Positions 7,777 to 14,811 of a stretch of DNA of 36,188 nucleotides are shown piece after piece (the stretch's first letter is position 1; every line of letters begins with the position of its first letter). The notes below the pieces were generated by a model that had not been told where the DNA came from, made no database searches, and saw only the letters and a list, made by a program, of their open reading frames with translations. Source of the stretch: an uncultured Collinsella sp. (GTDB lineage Bacteria > Actinomycetota > Coriobacteriia > Coriobacteriales > Coriobacteriaceae); NCBI GenBank assembly GCA_958369225.1, contig CATXID010000011.1, positions 1 through 36,188 on the forward strand. Direction: 5' to 3'. Both the position numbers and the translations under genes were made by a program.

Positions 7777-7811
7777 ATGTCTGAGTAGTTCTTTTTAGAG
7801 GAGGAAATGTA

Positions 7812-9701
7812 ATGAATGGAGTTTTGCTCATGGTTGTGGCTGCGGCGGTGCTCGCCTGCGGCTATCTGGGCTACGGTCGCTGGCTGGCCAACAAGTGGGG
7901 CGTTGACAAAGAGGCCCTCACGCCGGCCAAGCGCATGAAGGACGGCAAGAGCTTCTCGCCCGTCTCCGCCTTCACCGCGTTCTCGCACCAGTTCAGCTCG
8001 ATCTGCGGTGCCGGCCCTGTCACGGGTACGATCGTCGCCATGGCCTTTGGCTGGCTGCCCGTCGTGCTCTGGGTCCTCGTCGGTGGCATCTTCTTTGGCG
8101 CCGTCCACGACTTTGGTGCCCTGTACGCCTCGATGAAGAACAACGGCAAGTCGCTCGCTCAGCTCATCGAGAAGTACATCGGCAAGACCGGCCGTCGCCT
8201 GTTCCTGCTGTTCTGCTGGCTGTTCTGCATCATCGTCATCGCCGCTTTCACCGACATGGTCTGCAAGACGTTCATGTTCACCCCGGCCGTTGACGCTTCT
8301 GGTGCTGCTACCGGTGCCATCGACTTCACCAAGTCCTATGCCGCCGGCTGCGCTGGTACCATCTCCATCCTGTTCACCTTCGTTGCTATCGCTTTTGGTT
8401 GGGCCCAGAAGAAGTTCAACCTCACCGGCGCTGCCGAGTTCGTCACCGGCGTGGTCCTCATGGTTCTCATGTTCGCCGTCGGTATGCAGTTCCCGGTCTA
8501 CCTGGACAAGTTCCAGTGGTTCGCCGTTGTCATGGTCTACCTGGTCTTCGCTGGCGCTATGCCCATCCAGATGCTCAAGACCCCGCGTGACTACCTCACT
8601 TCCATCATGATGATCGTCATGATCGTCTGCGCTGTCCTCGGCATCGTTGTCCTGGGTGTTCACGGCCAGGCTACGATGACCGCTCCGGTCTTCACCGGCT
8701 TCTCCGGTGCCTCCGGTATGATGTTCCCGGTCCTGTTTGTCTCCGTTGCTTGCGGCGCTCTCTCCGGTTTCCACAGCCTCGTTTCTTCTGGTACCTCCTC
8801 CAAGCAGGTTGAGAAGGAGCAGGACGCCGTCAAGGTTGGTTACGGCGCCATGGTCGTCGAGTCCTTCGTCGGCATCCTCGCCATCATCGTCGCCGGCATC
8901 ATGTTCTCCGACATGAACACTGCCGGTACCGGCGCCCTCAACGCCGGCGTCGCTTCCACGCCGTTCCAGATCTTTGCCGCTGGCATCTCCCGCGGTATGC
9001 AGGCCTTCGGTGTTGACGGCACGCTCGCTACCGTCTTCATGACCATGAACGTTTCTGCTCTGGCCCTGACCTCGCTCGACGCCGTCGCCCGCATCGCCCG
9101 CACCTCGTTCTCTGAGTTCTTTGCCCAGACCAACGACGCACTGGCCATCGAGTCCAAGGCCGGCTACATGAAGGTTCTCGGCAACCCCTGGTTCGCCACG
9201 GTCGTCACCCTGCTTCCCGGTCTCGCTCTCGCCTTTGGCGGCTATGCCAACATCTGGCCGCTCTTTGGTGCTTCCAACCAGCTGCTCGGCGGTATGACCA
9301 TGATCACCCTCGCCGTGTTCTGCAAGTGCACCGGCCGCAAGGGTTGGATGCTCTACGTGCCCGTTGTCTTCCTGCTCTGCTGCACCTTCACTTCGCTGGT
9401 CCAGAGCGCCATGGGCTGCATGACCGCCGTCCAGGCCTACGGCTTCTTCGGCACCATCCCGGCTACCGCCACCACGGCTGCTGTTTCCGTCGCCGCCACC
9501 AAGGGCCTGCAGCTCGTCTTTGCCGTCCTGCTGATGGTCCTGGGCCTCATCGTTGCCGTCAACTGCCTCAAGGAGTTCTTCGGCAAGGAGGCCGGTTCCA
9601 TGCCCGACGAGGAGCCCGAGTGGTCCGAGATGGGCAAGGCCGAGTATGGTCGCGCCGCTGCTGCTGAGGCTCCTGCCGATGCTGAGGCCGCCAAGGCTTA
9701 G
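7812..9701 (+). CDS. cstA: CstA-family carbon-starvation / pyruvate (peptide) transporter
   Basis: A polytopic inner-membrane protein of 629 aa in the CstA family, whose characterised members import pyruvate (BtsT, CstA) or have been linked to peptide uptake. Family blocks are visible: YGRWLANKWG near the start, FSHQFSSICGAGPVTGTIVA, GGIFFGAVHDFGALYASMKNNGKS, SGFHSLVSSGTSSKQ, ALTSLDAVARIARTSFSEFF and WPLFGASNQLLGG. More than a dozen hydrophobic spans are evident, and the C-terminal tail is acidic then alanine-rich. GAGGAGG at 7798-7804 is a strong ribosome site. C-ending codons dominate, as expected for a highly expressed gene. The substrate cannot be told from sequence; expression is probably set by the leader terminator upstream. 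Confidence 0.93.
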   Translation: MNGVLLMVVAAAVLACGYLGYGRWLANKWGVDKEALTPAKRMKDGKSFSPVSAFTAFSHQFSSICGAGPVTGTIVAMAFGWLPVVLWVLVGGIFFGAVHDFGALYASMKNNGKSLAQLIEKYIGKTGRRLFLLFCWLFCIIVIAAFTDMVCKTFMFTPAVDASGAATGAIDFTKSYAAGCAGTISILFTFVAIAFGWAQKKFNLTGAAEFVTGVVLMVLMFAVGMQFPVYLDKFQWFAVVMVYLVFAGAMPIQMLKTPRDYLTSIMMIVMIVCAVLGIVVLGVHGQATMTAPVFTGFSGASGMMFPVLFVSVACGALSGFHSLVSSGTSSKQVEKEQDAVKVGYGAMVVESFVGILAIIVAGIMFSDMNTAGTGALNAGVASTPFQIFAAGISRGMQAFGVDGTLATVFMTMNVSALALTSLDAVARIARTSFSEFFAQTNDALAIESKAGYMKVLGNPWFATVVTLLPGLALAFGGYANIWPLFGASNQLLGGMTMITLAVFCKCTGRKGWMLYVPVVFLLCCTFTSLVQSAMGCMTAVQAYGFFGTIPATATTAAVSVAATKGLQLVFAVLLMVLGLIVAVNCLKEFFGKEAGSMPDEEPEWSEMGKAEYGRAAAAEAPADAEAAKA

Positions 9702-9739
9702 CCGATCGGACGGATTGAATCCTCCATCTCTATGACTCG

Positions 9740-9778
9740 GAAAGACCGGGTCCGCAGAACGCGGGCCCGGTCTTTTTT
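9740..9778 (+). terminator. Rho-independent terminator of cstA
   Basis: AAAGACCGGGTCCGC (9741-9755) pairs with the following GCGGGCCCGGTCTTT, with a five-base loop and one mismatch, and runs into six T. Confidence 0.93.
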
Positions 9779-9846
9779 CATGCGAGAACGGGTGATGCAA
9801 GGGCGTCCTCGCAGATGTTTTGCGTGGATAGGCTCGCGCGTTGTAC

Positions 9847-9862
9847 CATATAGACGTATATG
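9847..9862. promoter_or_regulatory. Small AT-rich palindrome upstream of the JetD-like gene
   Basis: CATATA-GACG-TATATG is a perfect dyad in an AT-rich block 22 bases before the probable GTG start. It is placed for an operator or -10 region, but no confident -35 box was found. Confidence 0.3.
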
Positions 9863-9883
9863 TGTACATATGAAAGGGACCCC

Positions 9884-12067
9884 GTGGCCAAGACGGTATA
9901 TTCCGATAACCAACAAAATGTCGATGCTCTGGCTGAGCGTCTGAGCGGACAAACGTCGCTTTCTGCCGAGCGGGCAAAGCTGGTTGCCTACGACCTGCTC
10001 TGCCGCAAGGCGCTCAAGATCAAGTCGAGCGCGCTGGCGCAAATCTTCCGCTCCGTGGATAAGGAGTGCGATACCAAGGCGATGCGCGATGAGCTCATCG
10101 CGGCAAAGATTGTGACCAAGATCGAGGGCAGCGGCATTAACGGTCGCCCTGCCTTTTACACCATTAATGCTGAGATTAACGATGCCCAGGAGCAGCCCAT
10201 CGAGGTTGCCGAAGAGGCCGGTGCTGAGGATTCCGTTGAGACGGCTACCGTGGAAGAAGCTGTTTCGCGCGAGCATATCGATACCGATGAGCTGCTCGAT
10301 GAAAACGTCGTTCGCGCTTTTACCGCCAAGGCGGGTCGCGGCGGCTTTGGCGGAGGCGGCAAGCGCGATGCGCAACGCCGCGCTCAGCAGGAGCGCTTCC
10401 GTCGCGCCGTTGCTCAAAAGGATGAGCTTGATACCGAGGCTGTTGAGACTGAGGTTGCTGCCGAGTCGCAGAAGCCCGCGAAGGAGCAAAAGCCCGTGGA
10501 GGCCCAAGAGCCCAAGCGTCGTCGCGGTGCGCATTTTAAGGCTGCACAGCAGGACGTTGTGCGCGATGCCGAAGAGGCTGCCGAGGTTGCGGACGATTCC
10601 GAGAAGCCGGCCAAGAAGGCCTCAGACTCGTGTCGTCCCGGTCGCGGCTTCGCAGGTCGCGCGTACCCTGTAAAGCGTCAGGAGAAGGTCAATCAGGTTC
10701 CGGAGGCGCGGGCCGAGAAGGTCGTGAAGCCTGCCGAGCCGGAAGTCCGTGAACAGAAGCCTGTTGATGAGCAGACTGCTTCCGATACGGAGACTCAGGG
10801 CCAGCAACCTGCGGCTGAACAGACGGGGGAGGGTACTTCGAGCAGGCCTCGCCGCCGTCGTCATCGTGGCGGTCGCAGCTCTAACGCTCAGGATGCCGCC
10901 GAGAATGTAGCGCCGCGCGACGAAGATGCGAAGGTGGATGCTCCGATGAGGCAGCCCAAGCGTCAGCCGGCGAAGGAGGGCAAGCCCGAGCGTTCGCAGA
11001 AGCAGGCGTCTACTTCGAAACGTGAGCGCAATGTCCAAGGAGATTCTAAGCGCAAGTCTCAGAAGAAGCCCGAGTCTGCCGCAGCAGATACGGCTGCCCA
11101 GCAGACTGAGTCGACTACCCATGGCGAGGTTTCGGCGTTTGCCCTGGCCCGCGTTCTGGGCAGGCAGCTGCTCAAGGTTGTCCCCACGCCCACGGCGCTC
11201 TCCAAAATTAAGGAGCAGCAGACCCAGATTGTAAGGGTTGAAGGCAAGGACGGTAAAAAGACGCCGCAGCGCGCTCAGCACAACGAGATGTCCAATCGCA
11301 AGATTGCCGAGGAAATCGCGATCATCCAGGCTTGGGTCGAGAAAAACAGCGGTGCTGATACTCCGGTTGCCTCGCGCCGCCAGCGCGCCTACCAGATCTT
11401 CAATGACGAAAAAGCTTTTGACGGCAAGCATGGCGAGCGCCTGATCAGGCGTATGACCGAAAAGGGCATCAGCATGCAGGCGATCAAGGTCGCCCCCAAC
11501 CGTCCGGTGCACTTTACGGGCTTCTTTACGCTGGGCGCCGACAAGCCGTTCATTATGGTCGAGAACTTGGATACCTACGACGAAATCGTCAAGCTTCTGC
11601 GTGGCCGCAAACATGCCAAGCTCTTTGGTATCAAGGTGGGCGGCGTAATCTTTGGCGGCGGGTGCAAGGCGAGTGTCTCTCATGCGCTGGATGATTATCT
11701 GGCCGAGATCGGCTACCGCTTTAACTATGTCTACTACGTGGGCGACATCGATCGAGAGGGTGCGCGTATCGTCGAGCAGGCCCGCAACGCCAACGTCGTT
11801 GAGATTCGCCTGCATGCCGGCATGTACCGTGCCATGCTTGCCGAGCATAAGCGCCGCGTGAAGGCCGGCGGCGCGTGCGAGCCCGCGGCTGCCAACCAGG
11901 GCGTGCCGCAGAACCTGGCGGCGACGATTAAGGATCTGCCCATGGTTACGCGCGTGCAGTTCCGCAACGTGCTGCGTGAGGGCGGACGAATTCCGCAGGA
12001 GATTCTGATGACCGCCGACTATCGGGATGGCGACTCGGGAAGCTTCGACCGCATGCTGAACAACTAG
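9884..12067 (+). CDS. Protein with JetD/Toprim-like C-terminal domain and long charged linker
   Basis: About 727 aa from GTG 9884, which follows AAAGGGA (9873-9879); an ATG at 9860 is in frame but has no ribosome site. Residues 1-100 look like a compact helical, possibly winged-helix domain (LAERLSGQTSLSAERAKLV to GRPAFYTINAEI). Residues 120-420 are low-complexity, rich in Glu, Lys, Arg, Gln and Ala, and probably disordered. Residues 430-727 are globular. PFIMVENLDTYDEI, GGVIFGGGCKASVS and YYVGDIDREGARI resemble the C-terminal domain of Wadjet JetD (DUF2220), a Toprim fold related to Spo11/topoisomerase VI-A. The conserved Glu and DxD of a Toprim active site are present. No JetA, B or C gene lies nearby. 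Function is unknown; the assignment is by motif recall only. Confidence 0.6.
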   Translation: MAKTVYSDNQQNVDALAERLSGQTSLSAERAKLVAYDLLCRKALKIKSSALAQIFRSVDKECDTKAMRDELIAAKIVTKIEGSGINGRPAFYTINAEINDAQEQPIEVAEEAGAEDSVETATVEEAVSREHIDTDELLDENVVRAFTAKAGRGGFGGGGKRDAQRRAQQERFRRAVAQKDELDTEAVETEVAAESQKPAKEQKPVEAQEPKRRRGAHFKAAQQDVVRDAEEAAEVADDSEKPAKKASDSCRPGRGFAGRAYPVKRQEKVNQVPEARAEKVVKPAEPEVREQKPVDEQTASDTETQGQQPAAEQTGEGTSSRPRRRRHRGGRSSNAQDAAENVAPRDEDAKVDAPMRQPKRQPAKEGKPERSQKQASTSKRERNVQGDSKRKSQKKPESAAADTAAQQTESTTHGEVSAFALARVLGRQLLKVVPTPTALSKIKEQQTQIVRVEGKDGKKTPQRAQHNEMSNRKIAEEIAIIQAWVEKNSGADTPVASRRQRAYQIFNDEKAFDGKHGERLIRRMTEKGISMQAIKVAPNRPVHFTGFFTLGADKPFIMVENLDTYDEIVKLLRGRKHAKLFGIKVGGVIFGGGCKASVSHALDDYLAEIGYRFNYVYYVGDIDREGARIVEQARNANVVEIRLHAGMYRAMLAEHKRRVKAGGACEPAAANQGVPQNLAATIKDLPMVTRVQFRNVLREGGRIPQEILMTADYRDGDSGSFDRMLNN

Positions 12068-12068
12068 A

Positions 12069-12099
12069 TTCCGCCGTTCTACCGAACGGCGGTCTTCTT
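12069..12099 (+). terminator. Rho-independent terminator
   Basis: CCGCCGTTC at 12071-12079 and GAACGGCGG at 12084-12092 form a perfect 9-bp stem with a TACC loop, followed by TCTTCTT. It begins two bases after the stop of the JetD-like gene. Confidence 0.88.
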
Positions 12100-12105
12100 G
12101 ACGCT

Positions 12106-12211
12106 GCGAGGGGCCCTGGCACGGCAATCTGACGTTCAACTTCGGCGGCGCGACCAGAAGGTCAGCGCCGCCTTGTTTCACGTCACCTTGCCATACCAGG
12201 ACCCCTCTCGC
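12106..12211. repeat. Long imperfect hairpin (about 50-bp arms)
   Basis: Bases 12106-12155 and 12160-12211 are imperfect reverse complements around an AGAA loop. Matching blocks include GCGAG/CTCGC, CCTGG/CCAGG, GGCAA/TTGCC, GACGT/ACGTC and GGCGGCGC/GCGCCGCC. No supported reading frame covers it. It may be an old palindromic element that has lost perfect pairing. Confidence 0.6.
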
Positions 12212-12237
12212 TGTCACGTCCAAAACATCGAGGTCAC

Positions 12238-12300
12238 GTGGCCTTCTTTGCGTGCGGAACTCGCGACAAACTTAATGCCCGGCCCGCCGGGGCCACGCGG
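12238..12300 (+). repeat. Truncated hairpin element (right half only)
   Basis: Bases 12238-12266 are identical over 29 nt to the right half of the core of the element near 30074. An arm-like GC-rich stretch follows (12267 onward, AAACTTAATGCCCGG). The matching left arm and left core are absent upstream, so this is a broken copy. Apart from this and the features listed, 12100-12516 shows no supported gene. Confidence 0.75.
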
Positions 12301-12379
12301 CACTTGGTTGTCGCAAGCGGCTCGCTTTTCGGAACTGAGCTGATATTTTCTAGATGTAAGGCGCTCTTGGTCGTTAAGG

Positions 12380-12402
12380 GCCTGGGGTGCCTGTCTTTTG
12401 GA
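12380..12402 (+). repeat. Partial copy of the GGGGTGCCTG palindromic repeat
   Basis: GGGCCTGGGGTGCCTGTCTTTT resembles the left arm of the perfect 31-bp inverted repeat at 32499-32571, but no complementary arm is present here. Confidence 0.4.
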
Positions 12403-12418
12403 GGTAGATTTTCCCGCG

Positions 12419-12469
12419 CTGGACGAGAAGTTGTGTTGTCTTGCGGGTTCGAATCCCTCCGCTTGTCCA
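12419..12469 (+). pseudogene. tRNA-like fragment (T-arm with flanking acceptor-like stem)
   Basis: TTGCGGGTTCGAATCCCTCCG at about 12439-12459 matches the T-arm end of the tRNA-Gln at 12517-12591 (opposite strand) at 20 of 21 bases. TGGACGAG and CTTGTCCA on either side could pair as an acceptor-like stem. There is no room for D and anticodon arms, so it is not an intact tRNA. It may be a degraded duplicate or chance similarity around a common T-loop. Confidence 0.35.
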
Positions 12470-12472
12470 CAA

Positions 12473-12509
12473 GAAAGCGCCCCGGGCTGATGAAAGCCCG
12501 GGGCGCTCA
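12473..12509 (-). terminator. Terminator of the tRNA-Gln transcript
   Basis: GCGCCCCGGGCT and its exact complement form a 12-bp stem with a six-base loop. Read on the minus strand it follows the tRNA by a few bases and runs into TTTCTTG. Confidence 0.85.
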
Positions 12510-12516
12510 GTTACCT

Positions 12517-12591
12517 TGGCTGGGACGGAGGGATTCGAACCCCCAACAGCCGGCACCAAAAACCGGAGTTCTACCGTTGAACTACGTCCCA
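12517..12591 (-). tRNA. tRNA-Gln (anticodon UUG)
   Basis: The minus strand folds as a complete cloverleaf. The acceptor stem is TGGGACG with CGTCCCA, the D stem is GTTC/GAAC, and the anticodon stem CCGGT/GCCGG encloses TTTTGGT with anticodon TTG. The T stem GGGGG/CCCTC encloses TTCGAAT. The discriminator is G and CCA is encoded. The U1-A72 pair and G73 are identity features of tRNA-Gln. It lies 37 bases downstream of the peptidoglycan-binding gene on the same strand. Confidence 0.96.
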
Positions 12592-12628
12592 ATGTGTGGT
12601 GTTGCCAAAAGCAACTCGTCTAGTTTAC

Positions 12629-13534
12629 CTAATCTGCAAGGGCATCGCAAACGCCATCGAGCAGGCGTACGGCGAGTGTTTGCGCGTCGCTTGCGGTGAA
12701 GGTTCCGTTGTAGCGCGTCATGCCCGTGAGCTCAATGCGGATGCGCGCGGGCTTTTGCTGTGCGGCAACATTGGCGGTGCGGATGCGCTGGGCCAGGTTG
12801 TGGCACTCGGCGAGGGCAATCGTGGCGCGCGGAGCGGCGTCGGCGGGCAGCTCGTCGCTTGCGATCTCGAGCACCAGGTCAACGTCGGTCGGAACCTCGG
12901 AATCGCAAAGCATCATACCGCTGTTGTCAGTCGTCGCCGTGGCGATGTTCCACATGCGCGATGCTACGCTGCGCGCGATAGGGTCCTCACCGATGACGGC
13001 AATCTGGAAACGCTCGAGTACGTTGGCCGCGCGGGCAAAGCCGATGCGCGATTCGGCCTCGGTCACCGAAGGCTTACCCTCCCATACGTGGTGCAGGCGG
13101 TTGATGTAGGCGTAGGTATCCTGGAAAGCCATACCGTCGGCAAACAGACCGACGTTTTCCTGGAACTGCTGAAGGGCCGCCTCGGTGTGAGGGCCAAAGT
13201 AGCCATCGTCCTCACCGCAGGCAAAGCCCAAAACGTTGAGCGCGCGCTGCAGGGCCTGCACGTCGGCGCCATGGAAATTGGGCATACGCAGGTAGAGGGT
13301 GCGGTCGCCCAGTTTATACGAGGCGTCGACCAGAGCGCTCCAGCAGGGGATATCGACGGCACAGCCAGCGGCAAGGCCGCTATCGAGCCTAAAGGTGCCA
13401 ACAGCCTGTTCGGTGGTGGTGCCAAAGCGCTTGTCGGCAACCTCGGTGTCATCGATTGTATAGCCGAGCTGCAGAAGGCGGGACTGGACGTCCTCGACGG
13501 CTGCTCCCTGCATGCCCGTTGTAATAGGTTCCAT
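12629..13534 (-). CDS. Peptidoglycan-binding-repeat protein with unassigned C-terminal domain
   Basis: 301 aa. Two peptidoglycan-binding (PG_binding_1-like) repeats are visible: residues 5-70 (GMQGAAVEDVQSRLLQLGY and FGTTTEQAVGTFR) and residues 85-150 (GADVQALQRALNVLGF and YFGPHTEAALQQFQ). The C-terminal half (about 175-300) includes IELTGMTRYNG and IALAECHNLAQRIR. It resembles a Rossmann-like or amidase-like fold, but I do not recognise the family and no zinc-ligand set is clear. No signal peptide is evident, which is odd for a wall-binding protein. AAAGGGG precedes the ATG at a suitable distance. It may bind wall material during growth, or the repeats may serve another role. Confidence 0.8.
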   Translation of the reverse strand: MEPITTGMQGAAVEDVQSRLLQLGYTIDDTEVADKRFGTTTEQAVGTFRLDSGLAAGCAVDIPCWSALVDASYKLGDRTLYLRMPNFHGADVQALQRALNVLGFACGEDDGYFGPHTEAALQQFQENVGLFADGMAFQDTYAYINRLHHVWEGKPSVTEAESRIGFARAANVLERFQIAVIGEDPIARSVASRMWNIATATTDNSGMMLCDSEVPTDVDLVLEIASDELPADAAPRATIALAECHNLAQRIRTANVAAQQKPARIRIELTGMTRYNGTFTASDAQTLAVRLLDGVCDALAD

Positions 13535-13672
13535 GAACGAACCCCTTTCGGCGTACCATTCGTACTATTTGAGCGTGTGTCGGATAGACAACGCAAAGGG
13601 ATGCATAAACATGCACTCAACAGTGTAGCAAGTTGTACCCAAATACGCTGCTGACAGGTTTTATTACCCCCG

Positions 13673-14698
13673 CTAGTTAAGGCGCTCCACAAAGAAATCT
13701 GCCATGGAGAGGAACAGCTCGCGTGCGTGCGGATCAAGCTCAACGTTCTCGATGGCCGCTTTCGCCTTGGCGGTCAGGTCGAGCGCGTAAGTGTGGGCGT
13801 AATCGATGGAGCCGGTCTTCTGGAAGATCTCCACGGCGCGTGCAAGTTGCGCGGGGTCCTCGGTGCCCGAGGAAAGGATTGCCTCGACCTCGTCGTGATA
13901 ACGCTCGTCTGACAGGGCGCGCACGGCGACGAGGGTGCGCTTGCCCTCGGTGATATCGGTGCGGAAGTCCTTGTTGGCGGCCTCTTTGGTGCCGATCAAG
14001 TTGAGCAGATCGTCCTGAATCTGGAAGGCAAGGCCCGTGTGCAGGCCAAAGGCGCGCAGCGCCTCAATCTGCTTTTCGCTGCCGCCGCCGATAATGGCTC
14101 CGGTGGCAAGCGGCGTGGCTCCGCTGTAGTACGCCGTCTTGTGCGTCGCCATGTCCAGGTAGTCATCAACTGAGATATCAAAGCGCCCGTCACGGACCCA
14201 ACCTAGGTCGAGCGCCTGGCCCTCGATGGTGCGAACGATCATCTCGGTAAGCTCGTGGAGCACGCGCAGCTTCACGCCGGACTCCAGCGTGGGGTCGTCG
14301 AGAACCGTCTTGGTGACCATGGTGAGCGCCAGATCGCCACAATTGATGGCAAGGCCCGTGCCCTCGGTAAGGTGCATGCAGGGCTTGCCTCGACGAAGCT
14401 GTCCGTTGTCGGCGATGTCGTCATGGATAAGCGCTCCCGACTGAAAGTGCTCGATAGCTGCCGCCGCGCTGCGGGCGCTCTCAAAGCTGCCACCTACCGC
14501 GGTGGCGGCGAGCATGCAGATGAGCGGGCGGTGGCGCTTGCCGGCATTGGCCGTAAATGTCGAGAGCGGGGTATACAGGTAGCGCTCGATATCGGCAGAG
14601 GTCGCCTGTCCGTCAAAGAACGTGGCCAGATAGTCGTTGATCTGGTCAAAGTGCTGGGCTAAAAAGCTGGTAAACGGACTGGACACGGGTTCTCGCAT
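13673..14698 (-). CDS. Polyprenyl diphosphate synthase (trans-isoprenyl diphosphate synthase)
   Basis: Builds an isoprenoid diphosphate by head-to-tail addition of isopentenyl diphosphate, for quinone side chains or other lipids. The 341-aa protein has GKRHRPLICMLA near the N-terminus and the first aspartate-rich motif in ALIHDDIADNGQLRRGKP. The second motif region is LAFQIQDDLLNLIGT, where the usual DDxxD ends in Asn. The chain length of the product depends on residues before the first motif and cannot be settled here. The start is supported only by a weak AAGAAAGA. It lies between the PTS fusion and the peptidoglycan-binding gene on the same strand, but wide gaps argue against a tight operon. 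Confidence 0.9.
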   Translation of the reverse strand: MREPVSSPFTSFLAQHFDQINDYLATFFDGQATSADIERYLYTPLSTFTANAGKRHRPLICMLAATAVGGSFESARSAAAAIEHFQSGALIHDDIADNGQLRRGKPCMHLTEGTGLAINCGDLALTMVTKTVLDDPTLESGVKLRVLHELTEMIVRTIEGQALDLGWVRDGRFDISVDDYLDMATHKTAYYSGATPLATGAIIGGGSEKQIEALRAFGLHTGLAFQIQDDLLNLIGTKEAANKDFRTDITEGKRTLVAVRALSDERYHDEVEAILSSGTEDPAQLARAVEIFQKTGSIDYAHTYALDLTAKAKAAIENVELDPHARELFLSMADFFVERLN

Positions 14699-14811
14699 TC
14701 TTTCTTAGGTTGCATCGTTGCGGTGTGCAGATACCATATTGCCACATTGGAGTTGCCGGCGCGTCTGTTTTGGCGATTTGGGGAAACGGGACGCGTGCGC
14801 GTGCCGGCTGC

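Larger units (their letters stand above)
7571..7811 (+). promoter_or_regulatory. Structured 5' leader / candidate attenuator of cstA
   Basis: The leader holds a chain of possible hairpins: GTGAAC/GTTCAC at 7592-7614; GCATCAG/CTGATGC around the mini-ORF; and the alternatives GGTTAGC/GCTAGCC and GCCCGT/ACGGGC, which share the bases near 7707-7714 and so cannot form together. A perfect intrinsic terminator ends it 36 bases before cstA. A short Ile/Val-rich ORF lies in the middle. This layout matches transcription attenuation, but the ligand is not known and no riboswitch class was recognised. Confidence 0.55.

Noticed and set aside
7653..9977. 774-aa minus-strand open frame opposite cstA
   Set aside because: Antisense shadow of a strongly codon-biased gene; low-complexity Asp/Gly/His/Glu content and no family motif.
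9884..12067. Complete Wadjet defence system
   Set aside because: Only a JetD-like domain is visible; the neighbours are cstA and tRNA-Gln, and no SMC-like JetC, JetA or JetB is present.
12419..12469. Functional second tRNA gene
   Set aside because: Only a T-arm and a weak acceptor-like pairing fit; no D or anticodon arm can be placed.
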